A stretch of DNA of 64,000 nucleotides, from the NCBI GenBank assembly GCA_016861345.1, contig BOLD01000002.1:1-64000 (forward strand), written 5' to 3'. Numbering within the stretch: position 1 is the stretch's first letter; the number at the start of each line of letters is the position of its first letter. This DNA comes from Oligoflexia bacterium. GTDB taxonomy: Bacteria > Bdellovibrionota > Bdellovibrionia > Bdellovibrionales > Bdellovibrionaceae. Positions 7,903 to 15,734 of this stretch are shown piece by piece. The position numbers were made by a program, and so were the translations under genes. The notes below the pieces were generated by a model. That model was not told where the DNA came from. It ran no database searches and saw only the letters and a program-made list of their open reading frames with translations.

Positions 7903-8592
7903 ATGAATTTTGAGAAAAAGAGATGTCAGGCGATTGATTTATTGAATAAGGTGACAGCGAATCACTCTCCTGCGGTTTTCACAACGAGCTTCGGAGCTGA
8001 AGATATGGTTTTGATGGATATCATTGGGCAAAATGCCTTTGATATTGAAATAGTAACCCTCGACACTGGAAGACTTCATGAAGAGACCTATAAGCTGATG
8101 CAAGAAGTTTTGTTATACTATAACTTAAGATTTAAAACGTACTGTCCCGACTCTTCAGAACTTGAAGAATATATTAATCAATCTGGAATAAATGGTTTTT
8201 ATCGCAGTGTAGATCAAAGGAAAGCCTGCTGTCAGATCCGAAAGATCAATCCACTCAAACGAGCATTGCGCGGCAAAAAATCTTGGATTACGGGGCTTCG
8301 TCGAGATCAATCAGTTGAAAGGCAAGGCGTTCAGATTCAATTTTTCGATGATTATTATAAAGTTGATAAATTTTCGCCTTTAGCAGAATGGACTTCAGAT
8401 GATGTCTGGGAATATATTCGAAATTATAGAGTTCCATACAATCAGCTTCATGATCAAAATTATCCCAGCATTGGATGTCAACCTTGCACGCGACCCATTC
8501 AGCCTGGTGATCATATTCGATCAGGCCGGTGGTGGTGGGAGAATGCAGTAGTTAAAGAGTGTGGGCTTCACGGGATAGGTTGTAAAAAGTGA
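7903..8592 (+). CDS. cysH: Sulfonucleotide (APS/PAPS) reductase
   Basis: A 229-residue PP-loop protein of the CysH family. TTSFGAEDM (27-35) is the nucleotide-binding loop, LDTGRLHEETY (53-63) the following signature, and TGLRRDQS the substrate loop. Cys109-Cys110 plus Cys192 and Cys195 (GCQPC) form the [4Fe-4S] set of the APS-reductase-like group, and Cys220 in KECGLHG is the C-terminal catalytic Cys. It should reduce adenylylsulfate to sulfite using thioredoxin. It lies among acyl-assembly genes with no other sulfate-assimilation gene in the window, and its TGA overlaps the next GTG start. Either the cluster uses reduced sulfur or this is the only cysH carried along. Confidence 0.85.
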   Translation: MNFEKKRCQAIDLLNKVTANHSPAVFTTSFGAEDMVLMDIIGQNAFDIEIVTLDTGRLHEETYKLMQEVLLYYNLRFKTYCPDSSELEEYINQSGINGFYRSVDQRKACCQIRKINPLKRALRGKKSWITGLRRDQSVERQGVQIQFFDDYYKVDKFSPLAEWTSDDVWEYIRNYRVPYNQLHDQNYPSIGCQPCTRPIQPGDHIRSGRWWWENAVVKECGLHGIGCKK

Positions 8593-9332
8593 AAAGTCTT
8601 CAGGGGAAAAATATTTTTATTACAGGTGGAAGTCGCGGGATTGGAGCTGCAATTGTCCGAGTACTTGCTGAAAAAGGGGCCCATGTTGGTTTTTCTTATT
8701 CAAGTCAGAAAACCGCTGCCGAAGAGCTTTTATCTGAAATTGGTGGTAATCCTCATTTTACAATTCAGATGGATATTTCTGATGAAGCATCGGTCCAAAG
8801 TGCAGGCCAGCAGATCGTTCAGAAATTTGGGGCTATTCATGGTCTCGTGAATAATGCAGGAATCACAAATGATATTCTCTTATTTCGTATGAACTCTGAT
8901 GACTTTAGTACAGTGATTGATACGAATTTAATAGGCACCTACTATGTGACGAAATATTTTTTGAAATATCTGATGAAGAGCTCAGGTTCATCCATCGTGA
9001 ATATGGTGAGTGTTGTTGGCCAAGTTGGTAATGTTGGACAGGCAAATTACGCCGCGTCCAAAGCGGGAGTTGAGGGGCTATCAAAGTCACTTGCGCTTGA
9101 GGTAGCATCCAGACAGGTTCGTGTGAATTGTGTGGCCCCAGGTTTTATTGCGACTGAAATGACAGATGCAATCCCTGAGGCAGTACGGGAGAAAAAAATA
9201 AATAGTATTCCAATGGGAAGACCTGGAAGGCCTGATGAAGTAGCTTATGCTGTTGCATTTTTGCTCAGTGATGAGGCCAGTTTCATCACAGGACATACTT
9301 TAAACGTCAATGGTGGTATTTTTTTAAAGTAA
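8589..9332 (+). CDS. fabG: 3-oxoacyl-ACP reductase (FabG-type SDR)
   Basis: A 247-residue NADPH-dependent short-chain reductase that should reduce the 3-keto group left by the ketosynthase. TGGSRGIG (12-19) binds the cofactor, NNAGI (88-92) follows, and Ser141, Tyr154 and Lys158 (YAASK) form the catalytic set. PGFIATEMT and GHTLNVNGG are typical FabG landmarks. The start is GTG 8589, overlapping the cysH stop by 4 bp, so the two are coupled. The symbol names the family; context suggests a cluster-dedicated paralogue rather than the housekeeping fabG. Confidence 0.9.
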   Translation: MKSLQGKNIFITGGSRGIGAAIVRVLAEKGAHVGFSYSSQKTAAEELLSEIGGNPHFTIQMDISDEASVQSAGQQIVQKFGAIHGLVNNAGITNDILLFRMNSDDFSTVIDTNLIGTYYVTKYFLKYLMKSSGSSIVNMVSVVGQVGNVGQANYAASKAGVEGLSKSLALEVASRQVRVNCVAPGFIATEMTDAIPEAVREKKINSIPMGRPGRPDEVAYAVAFLLSDEASFITGHTLNVNGGIFLK

Positions 9333-9384
9333 ATGTAAGCGGCCAGGAGTCCCAATAGTTTTTCAAGACCTGCATATTGGAGTT

Positions 9385-10197
9385 TTATTCATTTGTTCGG
9401 CCATCATAAGTTGGTGTGGAAATCTCTTTAAGAAACTCACTGACAGGCTTTTCATATTCCGCTCTGAAATCCTTTAACCCATTTAAATGAGCGGCTTGAG
9501 GAAGAGAAAGCTTCTGCCAGTCCAAGTGTTGGTGGGGTTCAAAAACTTTGTCGATTTGGTCAACTGTGATTATCTTATCTTTCCAACCTCGAATGGAAAG
9601 TATGCGAAAGTGGTGGGGGAGTTTTGCCAGGTCTTCGTGAAATGCTATTTTAAATTGGGGATGCCAGATCAATGTTGTGGCAGCAGAGGCCACAAGTTTC
9701 AACGGAGATAATCGGATAGGCTCTTCTGTCGTAAAATACGCGATCATGGATTTAAATAAGTCACCTGATGGTCCGCTGTCACAAACAAGACCGGCAATAT
9801 CATAGGCGTTACGACGGGCGATGGCCTCAATCGCGCTGGCGCTGGGATTTGAAAAAGCATAAACAATTTTTCGTCCTGGAATAGCATTGAGCATGGCTTG
9901 AATTTGATCTGCCCAAATGTGTTTCAAGCCCAATTGCATTTCCGAGCTAAAAAGATGATTGATTAATTTCCAATTTCTGGGCTCTCTCTGCAGGTTGAAA
10001 ATGACGACGTCATAGCCAAGTTCGGCTAAGAAATTGACATGTCTAGCAAGAGAAGGTTTTTTTGCTCCATAAAAGGGAACAATCAGAACAGTTTCTGAGA
10101 ACTTTTTGTCCGGAGAGATGTGAAGCTCTCCTCCAAAGGGGTAGAGCTTCTCTTTTAGTGACGACTCTGTGGTCGAGCTGGCCATAAATCCGTCCAT
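9385..10197 (-). CDS. Alpha/beta hydrolase-like protein
   Basis: A 270-residue cytosolic protein with an alpha/beta hydrolase outline. VLIVPFYGAKKPSLARHVNFLAELGYDVVIFNL is the opening strand-helix-strand, with the long run broken by the oxyanion region. The nucleophile elbow reads AFSNPSASAIEA, so the usual G-x-S-x-G is altered (F-S-N-P-S). A late Asp (GWKDKI) and His (AAHLNGL) could complete a triad. The substrate is unknown. The start region overlaps the aceE 3' end by 43 bp; ATG 10185 is an alternative. Co-transcription with aceE is likely. Confidence 0.7.
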   Translation of the reverse strand: MDGFMASSTTESSLKEKLYPFGGELHISPDKKFSETVLIVPFYGAKKPSLARHVNFLAELGYDVVIFNLQREPRNWKLINHLFSSEMQLGLKHIWADQIQAMLNAIPGRKIVYAFSNPSASAIEAIARRNAYDIAGLVCDSGPSGDLFKSMIAYFTTEEPIRLSPLKLVASAATTLIWHPQFKIAFHEDLAKLPHHFRILSIRGWKDKIITVDQIDKVFEPHQHLDWQKLSLPQAAHLNGLKDFRAEYEKPVSEFLKEISTPTYDGRTNE

Positions 10198-12968
10198 TTT
10201 GCTGGTTGGGGAGCGCTGGCTTGGATTTCTCCAAGTACACGCTGACTGACGCGAACTTCCTCAAGGGCAGTCTCGGATAACACTTTACCGCAAGCCTCGA
10301 CAACTGATTCAGCGTCAATGCTGTGGTACTCGTAGATATCTTTTGGGCGGCCGCATTTTGAATGTTTGTAAACGGCTAAGGTCTCTTGTCGAACACCGAC
10401 GATTGAGCCAAGGTTGTCCAGAAGTCCTGGTTCACCATCGTGAACACTGACGATGGGGACCCGTCGACCTGAAACAGTAACAAATTCGTGACTTCCCATT
10501 TCTTCAGTTGGATGAACATGAAGATTTCCGTTAATTCCAAGGCCCTCTTTGAGCCAGTGGTAATCATTTTCATGTCCAAGAATGCCGCAGAGCAAGTCAG
10601 AGCTTGTGACAACAATCACATTGGCATAAATACCATGAGCCAAAAGGGCCTCTGAAGCCTTAATGGCCTCAGTCGTTGGAGATCCCATCGACATGATATT
10701 CACAACATTATCGCCAGGCTCATATCCTGCATAGCCACGATAATCGATGAGGTAGTAAGCGCCCTGAAGAACATCTTCTCTGATCGTCGACATGATTTCT
10801 TGCTCAGACATTGTTTCAACGGTGGACTCATCTGCGGCACCTTCAAGAGCAAATTGTTGTCGACACAAAGGCGTCGACAGTCCGATTTTAAATCGAGCTT
10901 GTTTTTTCAAGTTTGTTAAGAAATCTTTTTGCTCAATACCGCGGGTGGTTCCACGAATGAGAACTCCCGATCTGCCCGCGTTGTCATTTAAGCAGTGACG
11001 CTTAATCGAGTCACATAGAATCCAATCGAGCTCTTGGCAGAAAAATGGTTCCCATGTGATTTGATTGGGGATTTGAATATCTGATTTCCAGCCATGCTGA
11101 GCGCCTTCGGGTGAAAGAGTGACGCCGGATGGGGTTCCGACAAGAATGAAGCTCGATTTCCAATATAAGTTATAAAAATACTGATCCAGGGCTCTTTTAA
11201 TAAAGAAGTCATAGACTGTCATTAATGGAATAATGGGAACGCCCAAGACATCTCTCAGTTTTCCAAATGAACCAACACAGGACATGACGTTTCCTTCTGC
11301 GATTTCAAATCTCAAAAATCGGTCAGAAGGATCTTCGCCGGGAACAAGATCCGGCAGCTTATCATCTTTAACGCCAAGGTCGGCTTCAAAATCAGGAACA
11401 GCGGCAGCTCCAAAAATTTTTCCATCCATTGCTGGGTTTAAGTTTGTCGAAGTGCCCACATCGGGAGCCATGGAAACAAGAAGCTCTGCGGGTTGTTTCC
11501 AGACCTTTTCGTTTTGTGCCAGTGGCTTTTGATTTTTCCCAAGATTTTTTTCACTCAGTGGAGTGTTTGCTATGCGGGTGAGTTTAGCTGTGAGCTGTCC
11601 CAGCATCCACTGGGTGTGGGGATAGCTTGTCATTTTTGTGCTAATGTCGAGAGAGTGGGGAATTTCACCGTACTCCGTAAACTTTTGTGCAAAATACTTT
11701 TGATTTTCAATTTTGATTTCGTGCTCTTTCAAAATATCAGAATAAATTTGATCACCACGGGCTTTTAAAAACTCAGCCTCTGAGGTTCCCTTTTGAAATC
11801 GTTCAAATAAAACTCCATCCTTGATCCCTTGTGCTTTTCGAAGGTCCTCGACTTCTTCCTCGCTCGGAAGGGCGGAGTGGTTACCTGGAGCTGCAGCCAT
11901 TTTCAAGCCCCATCCTTTTAAAGTGTGAGCGATGATGATGGTGGGTTTGCGGCTATTCTTTTTGCTCTCGATCATGGCCTCTGCCAAAGCAATCATATCG
12001 TGGCCACCAAGATCTCGAAGGGCAAGATAAAGTGCTTCGTCAGAAATTGTATCAAGGAATTTCTTAAGACTGGGGTGTTCTTTAGAGATTCCTTTTTTCA
12101 ATGCCTTCATGTCTTTCACAAGTAGAAGAGCCTGAAACTGGTAGTCTTCTAATTCATTTTCAAGAAAGTTTTTAAAAGCTTCTCCGCCGGACTTTTTAAA
12201 GAGTTCTTGTCTGATATGTCCGTGCTGGATTTGGATGACATTCCATCCATTGGCCTTCATCGTGCGCTCAATGCGAACAGCATCTGTTCCATCCATGATT
12301 TTCTTGTTGGTAATGCGATGTCCATCAAGGCTTTGACGGTTATAATCTAAAATCCATGTGAGATTTCCAATTTCTCGCTCAGCAAAATCGGGGATGGCTT
12401 CGTACATGGAGCCTTCGCGAAATTCAGAGTCTCCGCAAATCGCCCAAAAGTGTGCCTCTGGAACATTGTAATTATGTTCTTTTGCATATCTGTAAGCGAG
12501 AGCTAAATAGCCTGCTTTGACGGGTGGAATACCAACAGTGCCAGATGGGAAAAAGTTGTGGGCGTCTGGGTCCAATGCCGAATGGTAAGACTGAAATACG
12601 GGTTCACCTTTTTGCGAAAAATGTCGAAGTCCCATCATCGCCGTGTTGGATTCTTCAAGACTGAATTTGGTGAGATCTGGTTTTAATAATAAATCCAACA
12701 AATAGTTATAAGCATGATCTGTAGGCGAAGCATGTGGCTTGTTTGCGATGTGATCAAATCCAGTCTTCACCAAAAGATGAAGTGCGCCTAAGATGTGCAG
12801 GGCAGAAGAAGATGCGGCAGCATGACCACCGATTTTAGGATCGCCCTTTTCCTTGTTTGTTCGATGATTGGCTTGTGAAATCATCTGTGTTGCCAAATAG
12901 TGAGCACGAAGAGCAATCGAGTTTAAAGTTTTACGATCCCAATTTTTCTGATTATTTTGATTCGCCAT
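10155..12968 (-). CDS. aceE: Pyruvate dehydrogenase E1 component (homodimeric)
   Basis: A 937-residue thiamine-diphosphate enzyme that decarboxylates pyruvate and loads acetyl onto the lipoyl arm of E2. Length matches AceE of proteobacteria. The ThDP motif runs from GDSEFREG to LDYNRQSLDG, and HTLKGWG, GTTRGIEQKDF and SMGSPTTEA are typical of the single-chain E1. The start ATG 12968 has an AAAGGA site upstream. No aceF or lpd is adjacent, which is unusual since they commonly follow aceE; E2 and E3 must lie elsewhere. Confidence 0.95.
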   Translation of the reverse strand: MANQNNQKNWDRKTLNSIALRAHYLATQMISQANHRTNKEKGDPKIGGHAAASSSALHILGALHLLVKTGFDHIANKPHASPTDHAYNYLLDLLLKPDLTKFSLEESNTAMMGLRHFSQKGEPVFQSYHSALDPDAHNFFPSGTVGIPPVKAGYLALAYRYAKEHNYNVPEAHFWAICGDSEFREGSMYEAIPDFAEREIGNLTWILDYNRQSLDGHRITNKKIMDGTDAVRIERTMKANGWNVIQIQHGHIRQELFKKSGGEAFKNFLENELEDYQFQALLLVKDMKALKKGISKEHPSLKKFLDTISDEALYLALRDLGGHDMIALAEAMIESKKNSRKPTIIIAHTLKGWGLKMAAAPGNHSALPSEEEVEDLRKAQGIKDGVLFERFQKGTSEAEFLKARGDQIYSDILKEHEIKIENQKYFAQKFTEYGEIPHSLDISTKMTSYPHTQWMLGQLTAKLTRIANTPLSEKNLGKNQKPLAQNEKVWKQPAELLVSMAPDVGTSTNLNPAMDGKIFGAAAVPDFEADLGVKDDKLPDLVPGEDPSDRFLRFEIAEGNVMSCVGSFGKLRDVLGVPIIPLMTVYDFFIKRALDQYFYNLYWKSSFILVGTPSGVTLSPEGAQHGWKSDIQIPNQITWEPFFCQELDWILCDSIKRHCLNDNAGRSGVLIRGTTRGIEQKDFLTNLKKQARFKIGLSTPLCRQQFALEGAADESTVETMSEQEIMSTIREDVLQGAYYLIDYRGYAGYEPGDNVVNIMSMGSPTTEAIKASEALLAHGIYANVIVVTSSDLLCGILGHENDYHWLKEGLGINGNLHVHPTEEMGSHEFVTVSGRRVPIVSVHDGEPGLLDNLGSIVGVRQETLAVYKHSKCGRPKDIYEYHSIDAESVVEACGKVLSETALEEVRVSQRVLGEIQASAPQPAKWTDLWPARPQSRH

Positions 12969-13012
12969 TTCGAGGTTCCTTTTGAATTTTCGAATATTTA
13001 CTCTAAAATTGA

Positions 13013-13921
13013 TTAGGCCTCAAGGATGAAATCCCAGCGAATCTTGATTGTTCCATCTTCATCGATAATTCCACGAGGTGGATTGGGAAATGGCGCAGCG
13101 GACCGGAAAGCATCCACAGCAGCTTCGTCGACATCATGGACTCCTGAGTTGCCGATAATTTGTACTTTGACAAGATTTCCAGTTTTATCAAGGGTGACCA
13201 GACACTTGGTGATTTTATTTTCAGTCGAGGCAATATTTCTTCCCTCTCGGTAAAGGCGAGTCAGCCGCTCTTTCAGCTTTGGTCCCCAATGCTGATTCAA
13301 TTGCGTTTTGATACGGGCGTAATAGCTAAAATAAGTAAATTCGCGAGTGCTCAAGAGAGTTTCTAGTCCCGGATCTAAATTGGGAATATAATCCAAAGTC
13401 TGACTGACATCTCCGCCAGCAGGGGGTGTTTGTTGAGACTTCTGAGTTGGTTTTTTCTGATTAGCAAGAAGAGCATTTTTTTCTAACTCTTCTTCTCTTG
13501 CCCTTTCTTGTGATTCACGGTCGTGAATAGATTTTGTGATATCAAAACTAGGCTTAAATTGATCAAGTGATATTTTTCCTCGAGCTCCGCTTTTGGCTAT
13601 GTTTTGAAACTCTCCACGATTTTGAGCTACGGTTTGTTTTTGAACCTTTTGATTGTGCTTGGATAAATATTTGGCGTTGGGATCAATTTCGTCATTCAGT
13701 TGGTGATCGCTTTGATCAACGACTTGTTTTGGAGTCATTTCTTCGGGTTTTTGCTCCACGACTTCGGCATCCGAAGTTTCAATGAGATCAATCGAAATTT
13801 GATTGGAATTTGGACTGACCTCGACCTTATAGATCAACATGAAAAGCAGAGCGCAGATATGCAGTGCAACTGATAAAAATAGAGCCTTTTGGATAGAAAA
13901 CCTGCGCCTATAGTCCATCAT
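13013..13921 (-). CDS. TonB-family energy transducer-like protein
   Basis: A 302-residue protein with one N-terminal membrane helix (about 14-35, LFLSVALHICALLFMLIY) and a cytoplasmic start rich in Arg. A charged Gln/Lys/Glu-rich periplasmic stretch follows, then a C-terminal TonB-type domain (about 205-300: LTRLYREGRN, LVTLDKTGNLVKVQIIGNSG, DEAAVDAFRSAAPFPNPP). Such proteins span the periplasm and pass proton-motive energy to outer-membrane receptors; others of this type serve gliding or secretion complexes. No exbB/exbD or TonB-dependent receptor is in the window. It is transcribed divergently from the phosphatase gene. Confidence 0.8.
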   Translation of the reverse strand: MMDYRRRFSIQKALFLSVALHICALLFMLIYKVEVSPNSNQISIDLIETSDAEVVEQKPEEMTPKQVVDQSDHQLNDEIDPNAKYLSKHNQKVQKQTVAQNRGEFQNIAKSGARGKISLDQFKPSFDITKSIHDRESQERAREEELEKNALLANQKKPTQKSQQTPPAGGDVSQTLDYIPNLDPGLETLLSTREFTYFSYYARIKTQLNQHWGPKLKERLTRLYREGRNIASTENKITKCLVTLDKTGNLVKVQIIGNSGVHDVDEAAVDAFRSAAPFPNPPRGIIDEDGTIKIRWDFILEA

Positions 13922-13970
13922 ATACTACATCGGATTTACTTTTGATTTCTTGAAGGCTAGAATCACTTTT

Positions 13971-14693
13971 ATGTCGTTAGATGTGTGGTGCAAGACAGAT
14001 AAGGGTTTGCGGCGTGAATCAAATCAAGACTCGTACTTGATTAACAAGGATTTAGGCCTATTTATCGTTGCAGACGGCATGGGAGGCCACTCTGGAGGCG
14101 AAGTGGCTTCGGCACTTGCTGTCCAAACTGTCGAAGAGGTCATCAAAAAACCGGCAGTTCCAGATCTTTCACCTAAGGATTTACTCGTTTATGCATATAC
14201 TCAGGCAAGTCGTCGAATCTATGAAAAGGCTCAAAATGAGAATCCGGAATTGATGGGAATGGGCACGACAATGGTCCTGGTTTACAGGTCGGGGTCAAGT
14301 TTGTATATTGCCAATGTTGGGGATTCAAGAGTTTATCTTTTTCGTCGCCCACACTTATGGCAATTGACCGAGGATCATTCTCTTGTGAATGAACAGCTTC
14401 GAGCGGGGCTTATTACAGAAGAGCAATTAAAAACTGTGAGCGGGAAAAATGTGATTACTCGAAGTGTTGGGTATGAGCCTGATGTGGTTGTTGATGTTAT
14501 TGAAAGACCTTTGACCCGAGGTGACGTTTTTCTGCTTTGTTCTGATGGACTGCATGGTTTAGTGATTGATCAGAAAATTTGTGAGCTATTAAATAAAAAT
14601 ACTCTTGATAAAGTGGTGGATCGCTGTATTGATCAGGCATTGGCAAATGGTGGAGATGATAACGTGACCGTTATGACTGTGGCGGTAAAGTAA
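13971..14693 (+). CDS. PP2C-family Ser/Thr phosphatase
   Basis: A 240-residue metal-dependent protein phosphatase of the bacterial Stp/PrpC group. All main motifs are present: RRESNQDSYL, VADGMGGHSGGE with metal-binding Asp and Gly, GMGTTMV, NVGDSRVYLFR, LTEDHSLV, CSDGLHGL and GGDDNVTVM. It removes phosphate from Ser/Thr residues and usually opposes a Hanks-type kinase, but no such kinase is adjacent. I chose ATG 13971, which starts MSLDVWCKTDKG as in relatives; an in-frame TTG at 13950 would add seven residues. The M23 peptidase gene follows after 15 bp, so they probably share a transcript. Confidence 0.88.
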   Translation: MSLDVWCKTDKGLRRESNQDSYLINKDLGLFIVADGMGGHSGGEVASALAVQTVEEVIKKPAVPDLSPKDLLVYAYTQASRRIYEKAQNENPELMGMGTTMVLVYRSGSSLYIANVGDSRVYLFRRPHLWQLTEDHSLVNEQLRAGLITEEQLKTVSGKNVITRSVGYEPDVVVDVIERPLTRGDVFLLCSDGLHGLVIDQKICELLNKNTLDKVVDRCIDQALANGGDDNVTVMTVAVK

Positions 14694-14708
14694 AGCGAAT
14701 TAAAAAGC

Positions 14709-15719
14709 ATGGGAACGGATAAGAAAAAGGTCACATTTTTTATAGTAACAAATGACGCTGGTGAGACCAAAAAATTGGTTCTCTCAACGGCATGGATAAA
14801 GGGCGGAGTCCTTTTAGGCGCCATTTTGTTTTTTGCACTAATTGCAGGTTTGGTGGATTATTTTGGTCTTCTTGTGCAAACGGCAGAGAATAAAAGGCTT
14901 AAGGTTGAGAACACTCAGCTCATCAAACAATTTCAAGCCATTGAGGGGAAAGTCACGGCCCTTGAAACAAATCTTGAGCGAGTCAAAACCTTCACGACAA
15001 AACTGAAACTCATCACAAACATTGAAAATCAAGATCGAGATTTAAAATTATCGATGAACCCAGAGCCAGCCCCCAATCAGCAGATTGAAGAATTTGATGT
15101 GCCCATGGAAAAGCGAGAAGGGCTGGCAGAGTTAGAAAAGGCTGGTCAAGACTTCACTGGTCAAAAGCCTTTGGATGAGAGCAAAGGTGAACTTGCTGTG
15201 CACGAAAATCGGGATTATCAATCACTTGCAATTCGAATTGATCGCTCCATTAAAGATGCCCAACTAAGAGAACAGTCTGTTTTAGATTTGTGGGAAACTC
15301 TTTCGGAAAAACAAAGTTTGATGAATGCCATTCCCAATATTCGTCCAGCGCGTGGATGGCTGACTTCTCGATTCGGTTACAGAATGTCTCCGTTCACGGG
15401 AAGAGCAGCTTTGCATGCAGGCCTTGATATTGCTGCAGCACCGGGATCTCCTGTGTATGCGCCTGCCGATGGAGTTGTTTCATTTGCAGGCTACGATGAA
15501 GGATATGGAAAAATGGTTGTGATAGATCATGGGTATGGATATTCAACCCGGTATGGCCACAATGCTCAAATTTATGTCCAAGTTGGTCAAAGATTAAATC
15601 GGTGGGATATCATAGCTTCAGTTGGAAATACGGGCCGATCTACTGGTCCGCATTTGCATTATGAGGTTCGTCTTAACGGGGTTCCGAAGAACCCCGCAAA
15701 TTTCATCTTGGATGAGTAG
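14709..15719 (+). CDS. M23 family metallopeptidase (murein hydrolase/regulator)
   Basis: A 336-residue protein anchored by one membrane helix (about 32-55), followed by a coiled coil (about 58-105), an acidic linker, and a C-terminal LytM/M23 domain (about 210-330). The zinc ligands are intact: HAGLD (first His and Asp) and HLHYE (last His), with RYGHNA between. It should cleave peptidoglycan cross-bridges in the periplasm. The coiled coil resembles that of EnvC/MepM-type proteins involved in wall remodelling. Ends LDE-stop, 15 bp from the convergent gene. Confidence 0.9.
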   Translation: MGTDKKKVTFFIVTNDAGETKKLVLSTAWIKGGVLLGAILFFALIAGLVDYFGLLVQTAENKRLKVENTQLIKQFQAIEGKVTALETNLERVKTFTTKLKLITNIENQDRDLKLSMNPEPAPNQQIEEFDVPMEKREGLAELEKAGQDFTGQKPLDESKGELAVHENRDYQSLAIRIDRSIKDAQLREQSVLDLWETLSEKQSLMNAIPNIRPARGWLTSRFGYRMSPFTGRAALHAGLDIAAAPGSPVYAPADGVVSFAGYDEGYGKMVVIDHGYGYSTRYGHNAQIYVQVGQRLNRWDIIASVGNTGRSTGPHLHYEVRLNGVPKNPANFILDE

Positions 15720-15734
15720 TTGGTCAATTAATAA

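Noticed and set aside
1765-9332. Aryl polyene or ladderane cluster
   Set aside because: The ammonia lyase, MMPL exporter, lipoprotein carrier and dehydratase set of aryl polyene clusters, and the desaturase/radical-SAM genes of ladderane clusters, are absent.
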